From NCBI GenBank assembly GCA_934045075.1, contig OW203730.1, positions 9,017,692 to 9,081,691 of the forward strand: a stretch of 64,000 bases of DNA, in the 5' to 3' direction. The notes beneath the pieces were generated by a model. The model was given only the letters and a program-made list of their open reading frames with translations. It ran no database searches and was not told the DNA's origin. This stretch comes from Yponomeuta sedellus. Its lineage: Eukaryota > Arthropoda > Insecta > Lepidoptera > Yponomeutidae. A program made the translations under genes and the position numbers. Every line of letters starts with the position of its first letter. Within the stretch, counting starts at the first letter, position 1. Shown here piece by piece: positions 1 to 12,832 of this stretch.

Positions 1-372
1 CACTACGTTTGCCGAGTCGCGGTCTCCACTCAAGAACACGCTTACTCCAACGGTTGTCGGTTCTTCGCGAGATATGGCCAGCCCACTGCCACTTCAACTC
101 GCAAATTCTCTGAGCTAAGTCGATAACTTTAGTTCTCTGTCGGATGCATTCGTTACGAATCCTATCCTTCAGAGAAACTCCGAGCATAGCTCTCTCCATA
201 GCTCGCTGAGTAACTTTGAACTGTTGGACCAGCCCTTTCGTGAGTGTCCATGTCTCAGCTCCGTAAGTCATCACAGATAGGACGCACTGATTGAAAACTT
301 TAGTTTTCAAACATTGCGGTATGGATGACAAGAAGACTCGGCGTAGTTTCTCCAACGCTGCCCAGCCTTAGC
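1..372 (-). mobile_element. RTE-type LINE, C-terminal end of reverse transcriptase protein
   Basis: Read on the minus strand, an open frame of about 100 codons continues to the window edge. It contains MTYGAETWTL, QRAMERAMLGVSLKDRI, and IRQRTKVIDLAQRI followed by KWQWAGHISRRTDNRWSKRV. These are standard C-terminal segments of insect endonuclease-reverse transcriptases. The 5' part of the fragment is frameshifted near position 315. A second fragment of the family is at 59844-59985. Confidence 0.85.
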
Positions 373-1429
373 TTAAAAGTATGTAACTTTCCATTCTCTA
401 ATTTTCCACTTATAGAACAACTTCCTTTGAAGAGACAGCCTCGCAAGTTAACTACCTGAACGAATACGCTTGGCTAGTTAAGGCAGTAACTCACGACTTT
501 TCGAATAAGGGCCCTCTATCCCAGACTACTAATCAATTTTCCACTTCGACGACCTGACCCCAAGATAAGAAGGAAACTAGGTTCTCTGGCTCTAGGTTTA
601 GGGTAATATTTATATAACAGATATTGACTACTTATAGGATTAGGCTGTATTTATAAAATCTGGGAAGGATAAATTGATGTAAATCCTAGGATAATCCTAT
701 CAACACATACGTATGACAAAGATTTGTTTATCAAATTTGGTCTTTGCAACTACTTAATGAGACGATTTATACGGCGTCGAGTGGTCATCACTCATACTGG
801 TTGCGTAGAGGGACCACTCGCACGCTGCAGTACCTGGAACCTTGGTTTTTAGATGGAATAGGCTTTCCTGACACCTTAATACGAATATTAAAAATAATAT
901 GTTGTCATGTCTTGGTTGCTTTTACGTAATGCATACATAAAACATACCTTCGTGTATACCTTTAATAGGAGCTTACGGGAATATATGTTGTTTAACATGT
1001 GTTGAATGTTACATATAATGTAAAATTTAAGCTTGACTTCCTAACAAATTTTCAACTGAAGTTGTAATACCCTAGGTATTTAGATCCACAACTTTACTAA
1101 GTTACCTCAGAATACATTAAATATTAAGTCTTAGGCAGAACTACTCGCAACTTTTGTACCGTTGACGATGTATTACTATAACGGATATTGGAGTTACCTC
1201 CGACGCGTTTTAAAAGTGGTAAGCACACGATGCAAAGATGTCTGGTATTAAACAAACGATTAATTTAGGGGGCGATTGTGTCTAGTGTTCAAGACATTCA
1301 TGTTGTTTTAAGCTACAAACTTTGTTAGTTAAGTTTAACAGTTTTGAATAACCACCAGTTTAACGGTTACATTGCGTCATCGGGGGGAGGGGCGGCCTAG
1401 CCTTTAAATACGGAGCGTTTTTGCGGATA

Positions 1430-1669
1430 CGGTCACTTGTATTTGGGAGCCTGAGGATGCCTCGTGTTAGAGGCGAAACGCGGCGCGTCTTTTCTCACGT
1501 AAGTATTAGTGTTGGTGGTGGTGTGTTCGTGGCTTGCTTCTGCTTGAAAAAGTGGGAGGGAGGGCGGTGCATTAGCTAACCGCATGGTGCTTTTGGGATT
1601 TTTGGCGGAATTTAGCAAAGTAATTTTCACTTTTTAATGCCATTATGGATTTCCGCAAAGTAACGCCTG
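1430..1669 (+). mobile_element. Foldback element with hammerhead-like motif, copy 1 (truncated)
   Basis: This copy shares GCCTGAGGATGCCTCGTG, the GATTTTTGGCGGAATTTAGC arm and the end ATTATGGATTTCCGCAAAG with copies at 49262 and 63508. The left inverted arm is missing here. At 1451-1489 it has CTGAGGA, a 5 bp stem GCCTC/GAGGC with loop GTGTTA, GAAA, a 3 bp stem and GTC, the order of a hammerhead ribozyme core. Confidence 0.65.
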
Positions 1670-2241
1670 ATTCTATACAAAATCTATTAACTGTAAAACT
1701 AACAACTTTGACGTTCATTCAGTAAACATTTGTTTTATAATGAATAAAAATAGTAGATTTGATTTGAACGCTTTGAATTTTTTATTAATTATTTACAGCG
1801 TACTCGTAATTAAAGCTCTTCTGAAAAACCAGAAAAGTTCGAAGCCCTTCATGATTTCTGCCGCGACTGAATTGACTAAATCAATTAAGGAAAAGGACCC
1901 TTAAGGGAACTTAAGGCTCGTTCTTGGGGTCTTCCTTCGATTAGTATCGGGCCCCTGAGAAATCTTTGTGTATACAGCTGAGCAAAAAAGTTGAAATTAA
2001 AACGTCATAATACGTTAAGGCTTTTTTTCAAGTAACCGATTTCTGAAATTATCGTTTTGATAAGGATACTTTAATCAATCTGTATCTTCAGATTTTTTTA
2101 AAAAGAACGCGATGGAACGATACAATTTCTGAATTGAGAGTTTCATTAACTTTTTATTTAATCCCTAAATAGAAAAGTAGTATTTTACATTATTTTAAAA
2201 CAATAAATTCACCGATACGTCGATTCCCTAAAATTAAAAAT

Positions 2242-2418
2242 CAGCTCAAAGTGTTACAGTTTTCATCGCCGGAAGACGCGCTAGCAGCGTTTGAGAAGGC
2301 CGTGGAAGAGGTGTCTGCGGAGGACTGGAAAAAATGTTTAGAAAATTGTGTTCTGAATGAGTTCAGACACATGAAACTTTGTATAGAGGCTGGTGCAGAG
2401 TTTTTTGAAAAGATTTAA
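2242..2418 (+). pseudogene. Mariner-like transposase, C-terminal remnant
   Basis: In one frame ending at TAA, the sequence reads SPEDALAAFEKAVEEVSAED, then WKKCLENCV and FRHMKLCIEAGAEFFEKI. The W-x-K-C ... RM-x-x-CI-x-x-x-G-x-YFE pattern is the conserved tail of mariner-family transposases. Only this end remains; no catalytic D,D34D segment was found upstream, so the copy is dead. Confidence 0.6.
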
Positions 2419-2482
2419 TAGAAATATTTTTTTCATAGAAGTTAGTTTTTTAGTTTCTCAAAACTTTCTTAGTGTCCCACGT

Positions 2483-2606
2483 ATTAGACGGGTTTATACA
2501 GAATAATTAGTAGGTAAAAGGGCAACGTTTTGGCAACTGCAACGTTGCCGAATACTCGGGAATTACGTTTTACCTAATAAATAATTGCAATTAGACCCGT
2601 TTAATA
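2483..2606. repeat. Imperfect inverted repeat / small MITE
   Basis: ATTAGACGGGTTTATAC...AGTAGGTAAAA is mirrored by TTTTACCTAATAAAT...TTAGACCCGTTTAAT. The right arm recurs at 12774-12832, so this is a dispersed family. Confidence 0.5.
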
Positions 2607-3049
2607 CATAACTATGTTTTATTTCAGCTTTTGTGCAACCTTGTATTTTATTAATTTAGCTCTGTAAAATTATTTTCATCAAAACACAGTCACAAGAGTC
2701 CTTTTGATCAAACGACGTCGCAATTTCAGCTAAAGAGAAACCGAGAAAAAACTTAACGAAGTAAGCGAATAACAAAGTGAAGGCGGAAAAGTTAGATTGT
2801 CATCGTTGAATGACGACAGTTTGGTGACCCGGAACTTAGTTCTATTAGTATCAGGATCAGACAACTAATGACATAATTTGATATCGCTGATGTCAGCTAA
2901 CCACTGAACAACATAGATTACGGCCTATAGACCGCTATTAGTTGTTTGTATGTTCGTTGTGAAAGTTGAAACAATATGTTAGCCTAGAATTCATTTTAAA
3001 TCAATTTCGTTTTTTTTTGCAGCCTTGATACGTCAAACTTTAAGGCCAG

Positions 3050-3165
3050 GCCTTCTCACAGAGAGAGAGAAATGGCCCACCGTGGTTGGCAATTTTAAGT
3101 GCTGAAATATACAATGTGACACTCAGAATTCAGATTTTCACTCCGCCAATCAGATTTTCAGATTT
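3050..3165 (+). repeat. Dispersed repeat, CTCTCAGAGAGAG family
   Basis: GCCTTCTCACAGAGAGAGAG, then GCCCACCG...TTGGCAATTTTAAGTGCTGA. Related copies share GGATTGGCAATTTCAAGCGC and CCTCACGATGTTTTCCTTCA at 17286-17490, 18605-18900, 21195-21660, 26505-26640 and 55110-55260, and inverted at 51360-51480 and 63855-63925. Confidence 0.55.
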
Positions 3166-3305
3166 ATATTGCTTGGGCCTACTGTATCTTTAATTTTTGA
3201 GCCAAGGTACTATTTTGTAAAAAAGACTAAAAAAATAAAATTGGATTTCCAGCAGAATAACTTTCACAACAAGTGTGTAGAGAAAATGTGCGTTAAACGC
3301 GCTGA

Positions 3306-3395
3306 CGACCTCGGTAGCGTAGCGGCAGCGCATTTGCCTACCGTACGACAGGTCTCGGGTTCGATCCCCGGCTGAGGACGAAAACAAAAAAACCC
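3306..3395 (+). repeat. tRNA-headed SINE (family 1), 5' fragment
   Basis: It carries a tRNA-like A box (GTAGCGTAGCGGCAGCGC) and B box (GGTTCGATCC), followed by A-runs and CCCAGGTCTTGGATG, the same order as the fuller copy at 6668. Confidence 0.7.
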
Positions 3396-3409
3396 CAGGT
3401 CTTGGATGC

Positions 3410-3560
3410 TTATATTAGATTAGAAAATTCTTTATTGCACAATAAGCATACCTATTTGTACAAAGGCGAGCTTAATACTAATGAGTATTTTCTTCCAGCT
3501 AACCTTGGGTTATGTGGATATTAGTGCGGGTAGTGCCCGAAGAGAGTTATACCTAGGAAA
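3410..3560 (-). mobile_element. LINE 3' end
   Basis: On the minus strand, GCTCGCCTTTGTACA is followed by TGCAATAAAGAATTTTCTAATC and TAAT repeats. The same 3' end recurs on the minus strand at 12572-12690, 35271-35400 and 45092-45240. Confidence 0.6.
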
Positions 3561-3707
3561 TAAATTATCATAATTTAATAAAATCGCATCGTATAAGTTG
3601 AAACAAAAAAAAAAAAAAACTTATCTATATATATATATATATATATATATAATTATAATGTGTATTCTAAGTATTCATGTTATCCATTCGGTATATTGAT
3701 AAGTTTT

Positions 3708-3738
<31 letters not shown>

Positions 3739-3863
3739 AGTTAAGTATACCTAGGAAATAAATTATCATAATTTAATAAAATTGCATCGTATAAGTTGAA
3801 ACAAAAAAAAAACTTATCAATATACCGAATGGATAACATGAATACTTAGAATACACATTATAA

Positions 3864-3912
<49 letters not shown>
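3551..3912. repeat. (TA)n tracts inside overlapping direct and inverted duplications
   Basis: 3551-3612 (TACCTAGGAAATAAATTATC...GTTGAAACAAAAAAA) is repeated directly at 3746-3808. 3652-3716 is repeated in inverse at 3801-3866 (GAATGGATAACATGAATAC). (TA)n tracts lie at 3624-3650, 3713-3737 and 3866-3912. Confidence 0.85.
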
Positions 3913-3916
<4 letters not shown>

Positions 3917-3945
3917 CCTACATTATATAAACTACAAAAATATAC

Positions 3946-4945
3946 CTATATCGGAGTACTACTCTGATGTCCGAAGTAGTGCTTATGGATTCTACTCTTA
4001 AACACATCAACTGACTGAACTGACTGGGACTGGCGTATGTCTAGGGGCAGCGCGTTCCACAAGCGCACTGCTGTCACAGTGAAAGAATTCACATAGCCTG
4101 CCGTACCATGCACGGGGATGTCAAGAAGGAGGTTTTTGCATGGACGCTGAAGGCGACCATGCGCGCCACGAGGGACGAAACGTTCGCGGAGGTATTGGGG
4201 AGAGAAAGGGTCATGTAAAATGCCGTAAAGAAGAGTCACAATGTGAGCATTCCTGCGGGAGCGGATATTTAGCCAATTTAGCTGAGTGCGAAACTGGGAA
4301 ACATGGTCATATTTACGAAGGCCAAAGATGTAACGAATACAGACGTTGAGAAGCGATCTAATTTATCGAGAAGTTCCTCAGTGAGGTCGGGATAGCACAC
4401 ATCTGCATAGTCAATGACTGGGAGAAGCAAAGCGTTGACCAACGCAACTTTGGCGGAGCACGGTAGGAACTTTTGCATACGCTTAAGCAAATGCATGGTC
4501 GCGAAGATCTTTCTACTTACCTGAGCAACTTGTTTTTCCCATGACAGATTGTCTTGGATATAAAGACCTAAGTTTTTTACTTCCTTACAGTACAGTAAGG
4601 GCACGCCATTATAACAGACCGGCGGCAAGGTATCCCTATCGATCTTAGATAGCAGAGCCCTACTGCCCAGGATTATCACCTGCGTCTTGCCTGGATTGAC
4701 CAGGAGACCATACTGCTCAGTCCAAGCACTAATCGAGATCAGATCCGAGTTCATTTTATGGACTGTGACTGGGAGAAGCTACTGCTTAGACGGCAAGTAG
4801 AGTTGGAGATCGTCTGCGTACAAGTGATAGGAACTGAAGTTAACTACGGAGACGAGGGTATTAATAAAAACGGAAAAAAGTAACGGAGAAAACACTCCTC
4901 CCTGCGGAACACCAGCAGTGACGTCGCACCAGTCCGAGAAAACGT
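3946..4945 (-). pseudogene. CR1-like LINE reverse transcriptase, C-terminal part, frameshifted
   Basis: The minus strand reads TAGVPQGGVFSPLLFSVFIN, then YADDLQLYLPS with the catalytic ADD. After a stop the next block is LVNPGKTQVIILGSRALLS, NLGLYIQDNLSWEKQV and LLPVIDYADVCYP. In another frame (4239-3946) come YLRERFVPRGAHGRLQRP, then FTVTAVRLWNALPLDIRQS and FKSRIHKHYFG. A frameshift near 4275-4240 and a stop near 4790 break it. The endonuclease and the N-terminal half are missing, so it is 5'-truncated. By family knowledge it would have copied its RNA at a nick by target-primed reverse transcription. Confidence 0.85.
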
Positions 4946-5090
4946 CACTGCACATATGCGCTTATATGTTTGTGATGTCGCTGTTTCTGGTTCCCACGAC
5001 ACAGGGTATCCTATTGTGGGGCCAGAAACTATGTGCCAGTATGTAAATGTTATTTTATGTTATATTTTACTCACTACTTCATTAACCCAC
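4946..5090 (+). repeat. SINE family 1, 3' body
   Basis: TTTGTGATGTCGCTGTTTCTGGTTCC and CACGACACAGGGTATCC...GTGGGGCCAGAA match the 6668 copy's body. The tRNA head is absent. It abuts the CR1 fragment. Confidence 0.7.
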
Positions 5091-5194
5091 TGTACGTCTG
5101 GTATACCACAACCAGTGAGCGACTGGCGCTGTTTGGTTAATCCTTTCAATACGATGGCGGACCTCGTAAGCCATTACTCTAAGAAGAAGTATAA

Positions 5195-5285
5195 TTATTG
5201 TACTTTATTGCACACGAAACATTTAACAGGACAATACACATAAGAAATGGCATGTACAAAGGCGAGCTTATCTCTGAAGTATACA
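5195..5285 (-). mobile_element. LINE 3' end
   Basis: On the minus strand, GATAAGCTCGCCTTTGTACATGCC... ends TGCAATAAAGTACAATAATT with a short ATT-type tail. Confidence 0.5.
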
Positions 5286-5329
5286 GTATACAAGTAGAAA
5301 TATACTTTATTTTTTTTTGATGTAACACT

Positions 5330-5533
5330 TTTCAGGTCTTTACTGCTGGGGCACGGGTCATCAACAAAACGGCTTAACAGGTCTCGCAAAGCACGGAAGC
5401 GCTCGGAAATAATGCTACTAGCGGTAGTCACGGGATCACCCAACCAGCACCTGACCGCGCCTACTGTTGCTTAACCCAAGTGATCCAAGTGATCCAATCA
5501 CTCGGTTCCAATAGGCCACGAGTGCTTCTCTAA
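5330..5533 (-). repeat. 5S-rRNA-headed SINE, internally deleted
   Basis: The minus strand has the head (GAAGCACTCGTGGCC...GTTAAGCAACAGTAGGCGC), a box C-like segment, the CTAGCAGTAGC region and the 3' CCCAGCAGTAAAGACC end. The central body is deleted. Confidence 0.7.
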
Positions 5534-5794
5534 CTATCATTCTTATTAGAGCAGTTAGAATCATTAATATGTGTCACACTGACGGGTGTAATATAAGTAT
5601 ATATAAAAATGATTGAAAACTCTCTCACAACTCGAAAAGCGCTAGACATTGAGCAAGCAGTACCTAATTTTTAAATGAATATGGTCTATAATCCGAGATC
5701 GTAACAAGCGGCAAATGCTGGTCTCACCACACCCCTAACCCGTGAGTTTATGTAATGTTTGTATCCAAGATCAGAGTTGTTCGATTTGTGAAAG

Positions 5795-5854
5795 TTTTTT
5801 AGCTGTGGTGCGACATATAGATATCTATCTATATGTCGCACCACAGCTAAAAAA
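5795..5854. repeat. Perfect 27 bp hairpin
   Basis: The arms at 5795-5821 and 5828-5854 (core AGCTGTGGTGCGACATATAG) are exact complements around a 6-base loop. Confidence 0.95.
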
Positions 5855-5859
5855 TAAGC

Positions 5860-5935
5860 TAAAAATGATAGATAGATAGAGAACACTATATTGTACATAA
5901 AAATGGAAATTACACAGATATTTCTATATATAGTT
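5860..5935 (-). mobile_element. LINE 3' end with short TATC tail
   Basis: The minus strand reads GAAATATCTGTGTAATTTCC, then TGTACAATATAGTGTTCTC and a few TATC units. It is the same 3' end that precedes the 1.57 kb array at 26867. Confidence 0.7.
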
Positions 5936-6387
5936 GCTATGGCCAAGTCTTCAGTCTCAGCTGAAAAACTTTCCTTTAAGTGGACCCACTGAACCGCAGA
6001 GATTTAATCTGGAAACTAGTTTTCGGAGACAATTTCGCCGGTTCAACTTTAGAACATGAATCACGGATTCCGCGGAAGTAGATCAAAAGGGGCTGCGTCG
6101 AGAGCCTCTCGAATAATTTCAATTGGTAGCGTGTTCTAGTAATTTTTGTTTATAGATAATTCGAGACATTTTATTTTGTAGGAACTAGTTCGAGTCAATC
6201 AAAACCATTCAAAGGTTTTAAAGAAGTTCCAGTGTCTGTGTTACAATCTACATAACATAACTTAATCTCCCAACCCCAGGAGGTAAAAAATACTTTGAAT
6301 CTTTTACAAATATGTAGATTTAAATAAAAAAATATATGAGGACAATAAATAATAATAATAGTAAATCATGGCTATTTGCTGTATGGT

Positions 6388-6615
6388 GTCGGCCTAGAGA
6401 ATAGCACCAACCCGATTCTTCCCGCGGGTGTCGTAAAAGGCGACTAAGGGACACAAACCGGGGGGTGGGCAGCAGCGCCCCCTGCAGTACAATTCCACCG
6501 AACTGTGATCCCCAACCCGCATGCCCAGCGTGGGGATTATGGGCATTACCCCCTATGATAGCACAACGTGGCGCTCTTATGATAGCACAACGGGGCTATG
6601 TCCAGCAGTTGACTA
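6388..6615 (+). repeat. GC-rich dispersed repeat, LINE 5'-region-like
   Basis: CCCGATTCTTCCCGCGGGTG, TCGTAAAAGGCGACTAAGGGA and CCCAGCGTGGGGATTATGGGC are wording I associate with 5' regions of lepidopteran LINEs. It includes a short direct repeat, ATGATAGCACAACG. No coding frame follows. Confidence 0.4.
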
Positions 6616-6667
6616 GTAAAGCCTGACGATGATGGCTATTTTACTACATTATAGTTATTCTTTTTGA

Positions 6668-6898
6668 CGGCCTCTGTGGCGTAGCGGTAGCGCGTCTGCC
6701 TACCATGCAAGAGGTCCCGGGTTCGAATCCCGGCTGGGAACAAAAAAAAAGCCCAGGTCTTGGATGTTTACATGTTTGTGTAGTCATTGTTTCTGGTTCC
6801 CACGACACAGGGTATCCTAGTGTGGGGCCAGAAGCAATGTATGTGCTTGTATGTAAATGTTATGTCATGTTTTTTTCTGGTTGTGCAATAAAGTGTTC
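6668..6898 (+). repeat. tRNA-headed SINE (family 1), near full length
   Basis: The head has A box (TGGCGTAGCGGTAGCGCG) and B box (GGTTCGAATCC). An A-run, CCCAGGTCTTGGATG and TTCTGGTTCCCACGACACAGG follow. The 3' end TGCAATAAAGTGTTCTC, which is LINE-like, runs directly into the TCTA array. Confidence 0.85.
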
Positions 6899-8919
<2,021 letters not shown>

Positions 8920-8999
8920 AAGGAGCTGGAACAGCAAGTTTTGAATAAAGTTGGTAGGGTGTGAATGACGAAACTTAAACATGATGTCCTATGTATAGG

Positions 9000-9100
9000 A
9001 CGCCAGGGCTTAGAAGAATAAACTCACGCCTATATCCCAGAAGGGTAGGGAGAGGTCAATGACTGCTACAATCTATATAATATGAACAAAGACCGGCTTT
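9000..9100 (+). repeat. Dispersed repeat fragment
   Basis: CACGCCTATATCCCAGAAGG then TAGGGAGAGGTCAATGACTGC. A similar reading (CTGTATCC...AGAGACCAGAGACTGCCACG) occurs at 31278-31330. Confidence 0.35.
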
Positions 9101-10500
9101 TGACCTAACTGTGGCGGAGCCCAAAAAGAGAATAATGCCGTGTGGCTCGTATGTATTGTAAATATATTTATACTCTTAAAAGACTCTCGGACTATCGTAT
9201 GTTCCCTCACAATTTCTTAACGAAACTTCAGATTTTAAAAAATAAATTTCAATCGATTCGTCAGAATTGCAAGTGTATGAATCAGCATAATGATGGCAAA
9301 GACTTAAAAAAAATCCGATAGATTTTGCAAAAAGTTTTCTTTGTCGATGGCGCATAACATAAACTCTTGCTACTGTTTCAACTTGCTACCCTGTCGAGTA
9401 TCGAACAGACGGCGCTTCTGCTATTGCTTAAATGAATCCTTACAATAAAAAAGAAACAAAAAGTTACAAAAGTTGAGCATTAACCCACAAAACAGCCGGG
9501 ATCGAAATTCAGTATAGTGACTCAATTTACGTAAGTTTGTTCCGCCTGATTAGTTGTTAATACAAAACTGTTGATTTGTTTTTTTCATTTCAGTTTTCTT
9601 TTATAAAAAGCAGCGTTGGGCATACCTAGCTAGGCAAAGATTTTTTCCTTAATCTCCTATCCAAATCCTAGGCCGACCACCTCTGGTTTGCCGCACCACA
9701 ACAACAAATAACAGCTTGACGATTTTTAGGAAACCTACGTGTAATTGTAGAAATAACTAGCAGGAGCCGTAAGTTTTGTTCGTCGGTCTGTTTACATTTT
9801 CCTGGACTGATAAATTTATCAAACTAAAGTTAACTTTAGATAGTGATCTTGAATTCAATGTGCGTAATCAACGCAATCAAAATTTATGACGCATTCCTAT
9901 AAACAACACCTTTCCAGGAGCCTTTCCACTGTCGAAGGATTATAAAATTTGGCAATAGTCAGTAAAGGAAAATATCTGAAACTCTTGACCTAAAACTGAT
10001 GACTGAAGTCTCTTGACCTACATCCCCTGATACTTCAGATTTTCGTTTATTTTTTTTATTTTAATGACAAAAAACGCATTTTGTTCTGAGTCGCAGCCTT
10101 CGCGGCCCTTTTTGAGACAACGTAAATAAAGCGCAAGTCATTGCATCATAATTAATTCTAAACTTTTTTTCTATCGCAGAGTACTTAACTTACCACCGCA
10201 ACCATTTCTTAGGTCGCAAGTCCTCGCACCAGACGAATAGGACACAAGTGCGAATTTGACACGAGGCTTGCAAAAGAGTTCGCTGTTAAGGGTTTCAAAA
10301 AAACCTTTATAGAAAAAAAGCGGTACCCTTACATGATCATTTTTGTCCGTCTGTCTCTGAACTGAAATCAGTATCAAATACTCATATCTGAAATCTCCTT
10401 AGATTTGAAGAAGAATTAAACTCCAACAGCAAAGTAACGTACGAACAAACACAAAGAAAAACAAAGAAAGAAACCCCTACAGGCTGGACTATACGGCGCG
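9101..10500. other. No recognised feature
   Basis: AT-rich sequence without a convincing coding frame, splice-bounded exon or repeat that I recognise. Confidence 0.5.
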
Positions 10501-10504
10501 AGAC

Positions 10505-10620
10505 ATACTCGGATTAGATTAGATTCGATTAGAATTCTTTATTATACTGACCAGAGAATACAATACAATAAAAAAAGGCTTGTATATTGTCATTACATTG
10601 TCAATTGAGTGGATACGTTT
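10505..10620 (-). mobile_element. LINE 3' end with TAATC tail
   Basis: The minus strand ends GTATAATAAAGAATTCTAATCG followed by AATCTAATC repeats, the form of a LINE 3' tail. Confidence 0.5.
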
Positions 10621-10629
10621 CCCTTCATT

Positions 10630-10693
10630 ATACTATTACAAATTGACGTAATAGTTCGTGGGATATACTATTACAAATTGACGTAATAGTTCG
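10630..10693. repeat. Tandem duplication of 29 bp
   Basis: ATACTATTACAAATTGACG plus TAATAGTTCG occurs at 10630-10658 and again at 10665-10693, separated by 6 bases. Confidence 0.95.
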
Positions 10694-11406
10694 AAGTGAC
10701 CCAATATCTTTCAATTAGAGAATTTCTCCCGCTGTGGGCATAGCCAGAACTTATCTAGTCGTCAGCTGGTAAGTTGGACGCGGCCGGCGTGCACCCAATT
10801 TCCTGCAAGCTAGTGGAATAGCTAAGACTTGGCTAACACTGTTACCGTCATGTAATCAATGGCGATGAATTTTGTTATAAATGTACCACTGTACTTATAA
10901 ATATAGTTATAAGTATATAAAGTTACTTCATACACTTCTAATGTGTTTATTTTAAGTTGACAATTCTAGGAAAGTAAAGTTATGAAATGATCTGGCCTCA
11001 GGCTTGCCGCCACCAAATGTATCCCTAATGTATAAAGTCATGTCAACGGCTCGAGATTTTTGTGAAATATTACACAACCAGCTATTTTTCAATCTATATA
11101 TTTTTTAAATTTCTTCCTATAATGCTAGCACCGAAAATGTTTTGCGCGAAGAAAACAGAATATTTGGCGTACGCCTTTGTACCAAATATTTTTTGTGTTT
11201 TGTTTTGTGCAAAATAGAATTTTAATAATGATATTGTTTAGCCTCTAAATAGGTTTTTAAATAATGATATTGTTTTTTGAATTGTTTTTTACAGACCATG
11301 TGGTTTTAAACATAAATGTTTCCTTTTAAATTCATGTCTCTTTAATAAAATTTTCATAATATGATATATTTTTCAGCTCATTTTTTAATAGTTTCATAAT
11401 AAATGT

Positions 11407-11517
11407 ATAGATAGATAGCAACCCTTGTATGTCCCCACTGCTGGGGCACGGGTCTCTTCCTGCATTGCAGGAAGGTTAGGCCATACTCCACCACGAGGGC
11501 CAAGTTCGGGTTGGTAA
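11407..11517 (-). repeat. 5S-headed SINE, 3' fragment
   Basis: On the minus strand, CCAACCCGAACTTGGCCC, GGAGTATGGCCTAACCTTCC and CCCAGCAGTGGGGACATAC are the 3' body of the family. GATA repeats abut its tail. Confidence 0.8.
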
Positions 11518-11689
11518 ATGTATAATAAATGTACACTTAGTTTTAGTTTCCTGTGTCCGATTTGACTCAGACTCTGAAAATATCTGTAAAATTTCAAAAA
11601 AAGGTGGTGAGTATTCCCATCTTCTTAAAAAAACGTAACTAGCAATGAGGCAAACTGTAAATTGTATTGCAAAAAAGAGAAATTATTGG

Positions 11690-12110
11690 AATGAAATGTA
11701 ATGAAACGAAATGAAAAGGTTTTATTCAAAGTAGCGCAGAAACTGCAGCTTAATGAACGTTACAAGTCAAACTAGGTGTCCATTTCAAAATCTAGATAAT
11801 TTTTGAGCAATAAGTGGACAAAAATCCAAACTTACTAGCTGTCTCCAAAATTAGCCTTTTCAAAGTTCTATATTAACAGAGTTTACATAATTATTATATT
11901 ACATAGAATACAATCATTGTACTGGCTTTAATTCTAGACGTCATTAATGTCATCTAAATAATGCTTTATGTCATAGTAGTGGCTTTTTGGCACAAAATGT
12001 ACTTAACATATTTTCTGAACCGCGTTTCAGGCAAGCTTAATATACCTTGCTTCGGAAAACCTTTTCGTTTTACTAAGGATGCAGTGCACTCAATCCCTAA
12101 CAGTGTTTAT
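11690..12110 (-). pseudogene. LINE fragment: eroded C-terminus and 3' UTR
   Basis: The minus strand has remains of an open frame (KSHYYDIKHYLDDIND) related to the tail at 61290-61365 (QKSYYNIKD), then a 3' UTR (AGTTTGACTTGTAACGTTCA) and GCTACTTTGAATAAAACC with an ATTTC tail. The same 3' UTR is at 50985-51150 (-), 60985-61140 (-) and 61440-61590 (+). Confidence 0.65.
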
Positions 12111-12223
12111 ACGGGCCAGTGATTATTGCTGGGCCACCTCATTCCGGAAAATCACAATACACCGAATGGCTCGGACCATAGAATGAAGAAAGTTTTAAAA
12201 TAGTCTAATGCATTGATATTAAT

Positions 12224-12347
12224 GAAATCAAATCAGATTGGCTAGGGACCGGGAGAGTTGGCGTGAAATGGAAGAGGCCTATACCCAGCAGTGGGCTTCA
12301 TTCATGGGCTGGATAGATAGATAGATAGATAGATAGAAATCAAATCA
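12224..12347 (+). mobile_element. 5'-truncated LINE insertion of about 100 bp with 12 bp target-site duplication
   Basis: GAAATCAAATCA occurs at 12224-12235 and 12336-12347. Between them lies the last part of a LINE protein (WREMEEAYTQQWASFMGW in one frame) and a (GATA)5 tail, a complete target-primed insertion. Confidence 0.85.
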
Positions 12348-12571
12348 TCTAGCATTGATATTAATCATTGCTAGATGATTTATTCTACGTCTAGTTATAA
12401 CTCTTGCGTACATACACGTGAGGCATATTATCATATGCTTCACATATTTCACAAAGATTGAAATCGATTTTGTTAGTTCATTTCTAACGAGTCCCTTTGA
12501 AACTTATAACGTTAATCTAACATGTTTTTTTTCTGTTTTAGAAAATGTATATTATTGAAATGCGCTTTTAT

Positions 12572-12690
12572 TATTATTATAAAAATTCTTTATTGCATAA
12601 AAATTTTGCACATAGGCGAGCTCAATGCTACTTAGCATTATCTACCAGCTAACCTAAGTTTTGGAGACAAGATTAGCAGGTTGTGCAATA
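12572..12690 (-). mobile_element. LINE 3' end
   Basis: On the minus strand, TTAGCTGGTAGATAATGC, GAGCTCGCCTATGTGC and TGCAATAAAGAATTTTTATAATAAT. Nearly the same 3' end is at 35271-35400. Confidence 0.6.
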
Positions 12691-12773
12691 TTAAACAATA
12701 TAAAATTTAATAATTATATCTATAATTAGTAATTTTTTTAATAAATATTTTTTTTATAATTCGCTTTGATAAG

Positions 12774-12832
12774 GTAATTACGTTTTACCTAATAAATTAT
12801 CGCGATTAGACCTATTTAATATATAACTAATG
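12774..12832. repeat. Second copy of the 2483-2606 repeat arm
   Basis: AATTACGTTTTACCTAATAA followed by ATTAGACCTATTTAATA matches 2561-2606. Confidence 0.6.

Noticed and set aside
4140..4349. Plus-strand 69-codon frame
   Set aside because: Antisense shadow of the CR1 reverse transcriptase fragment.
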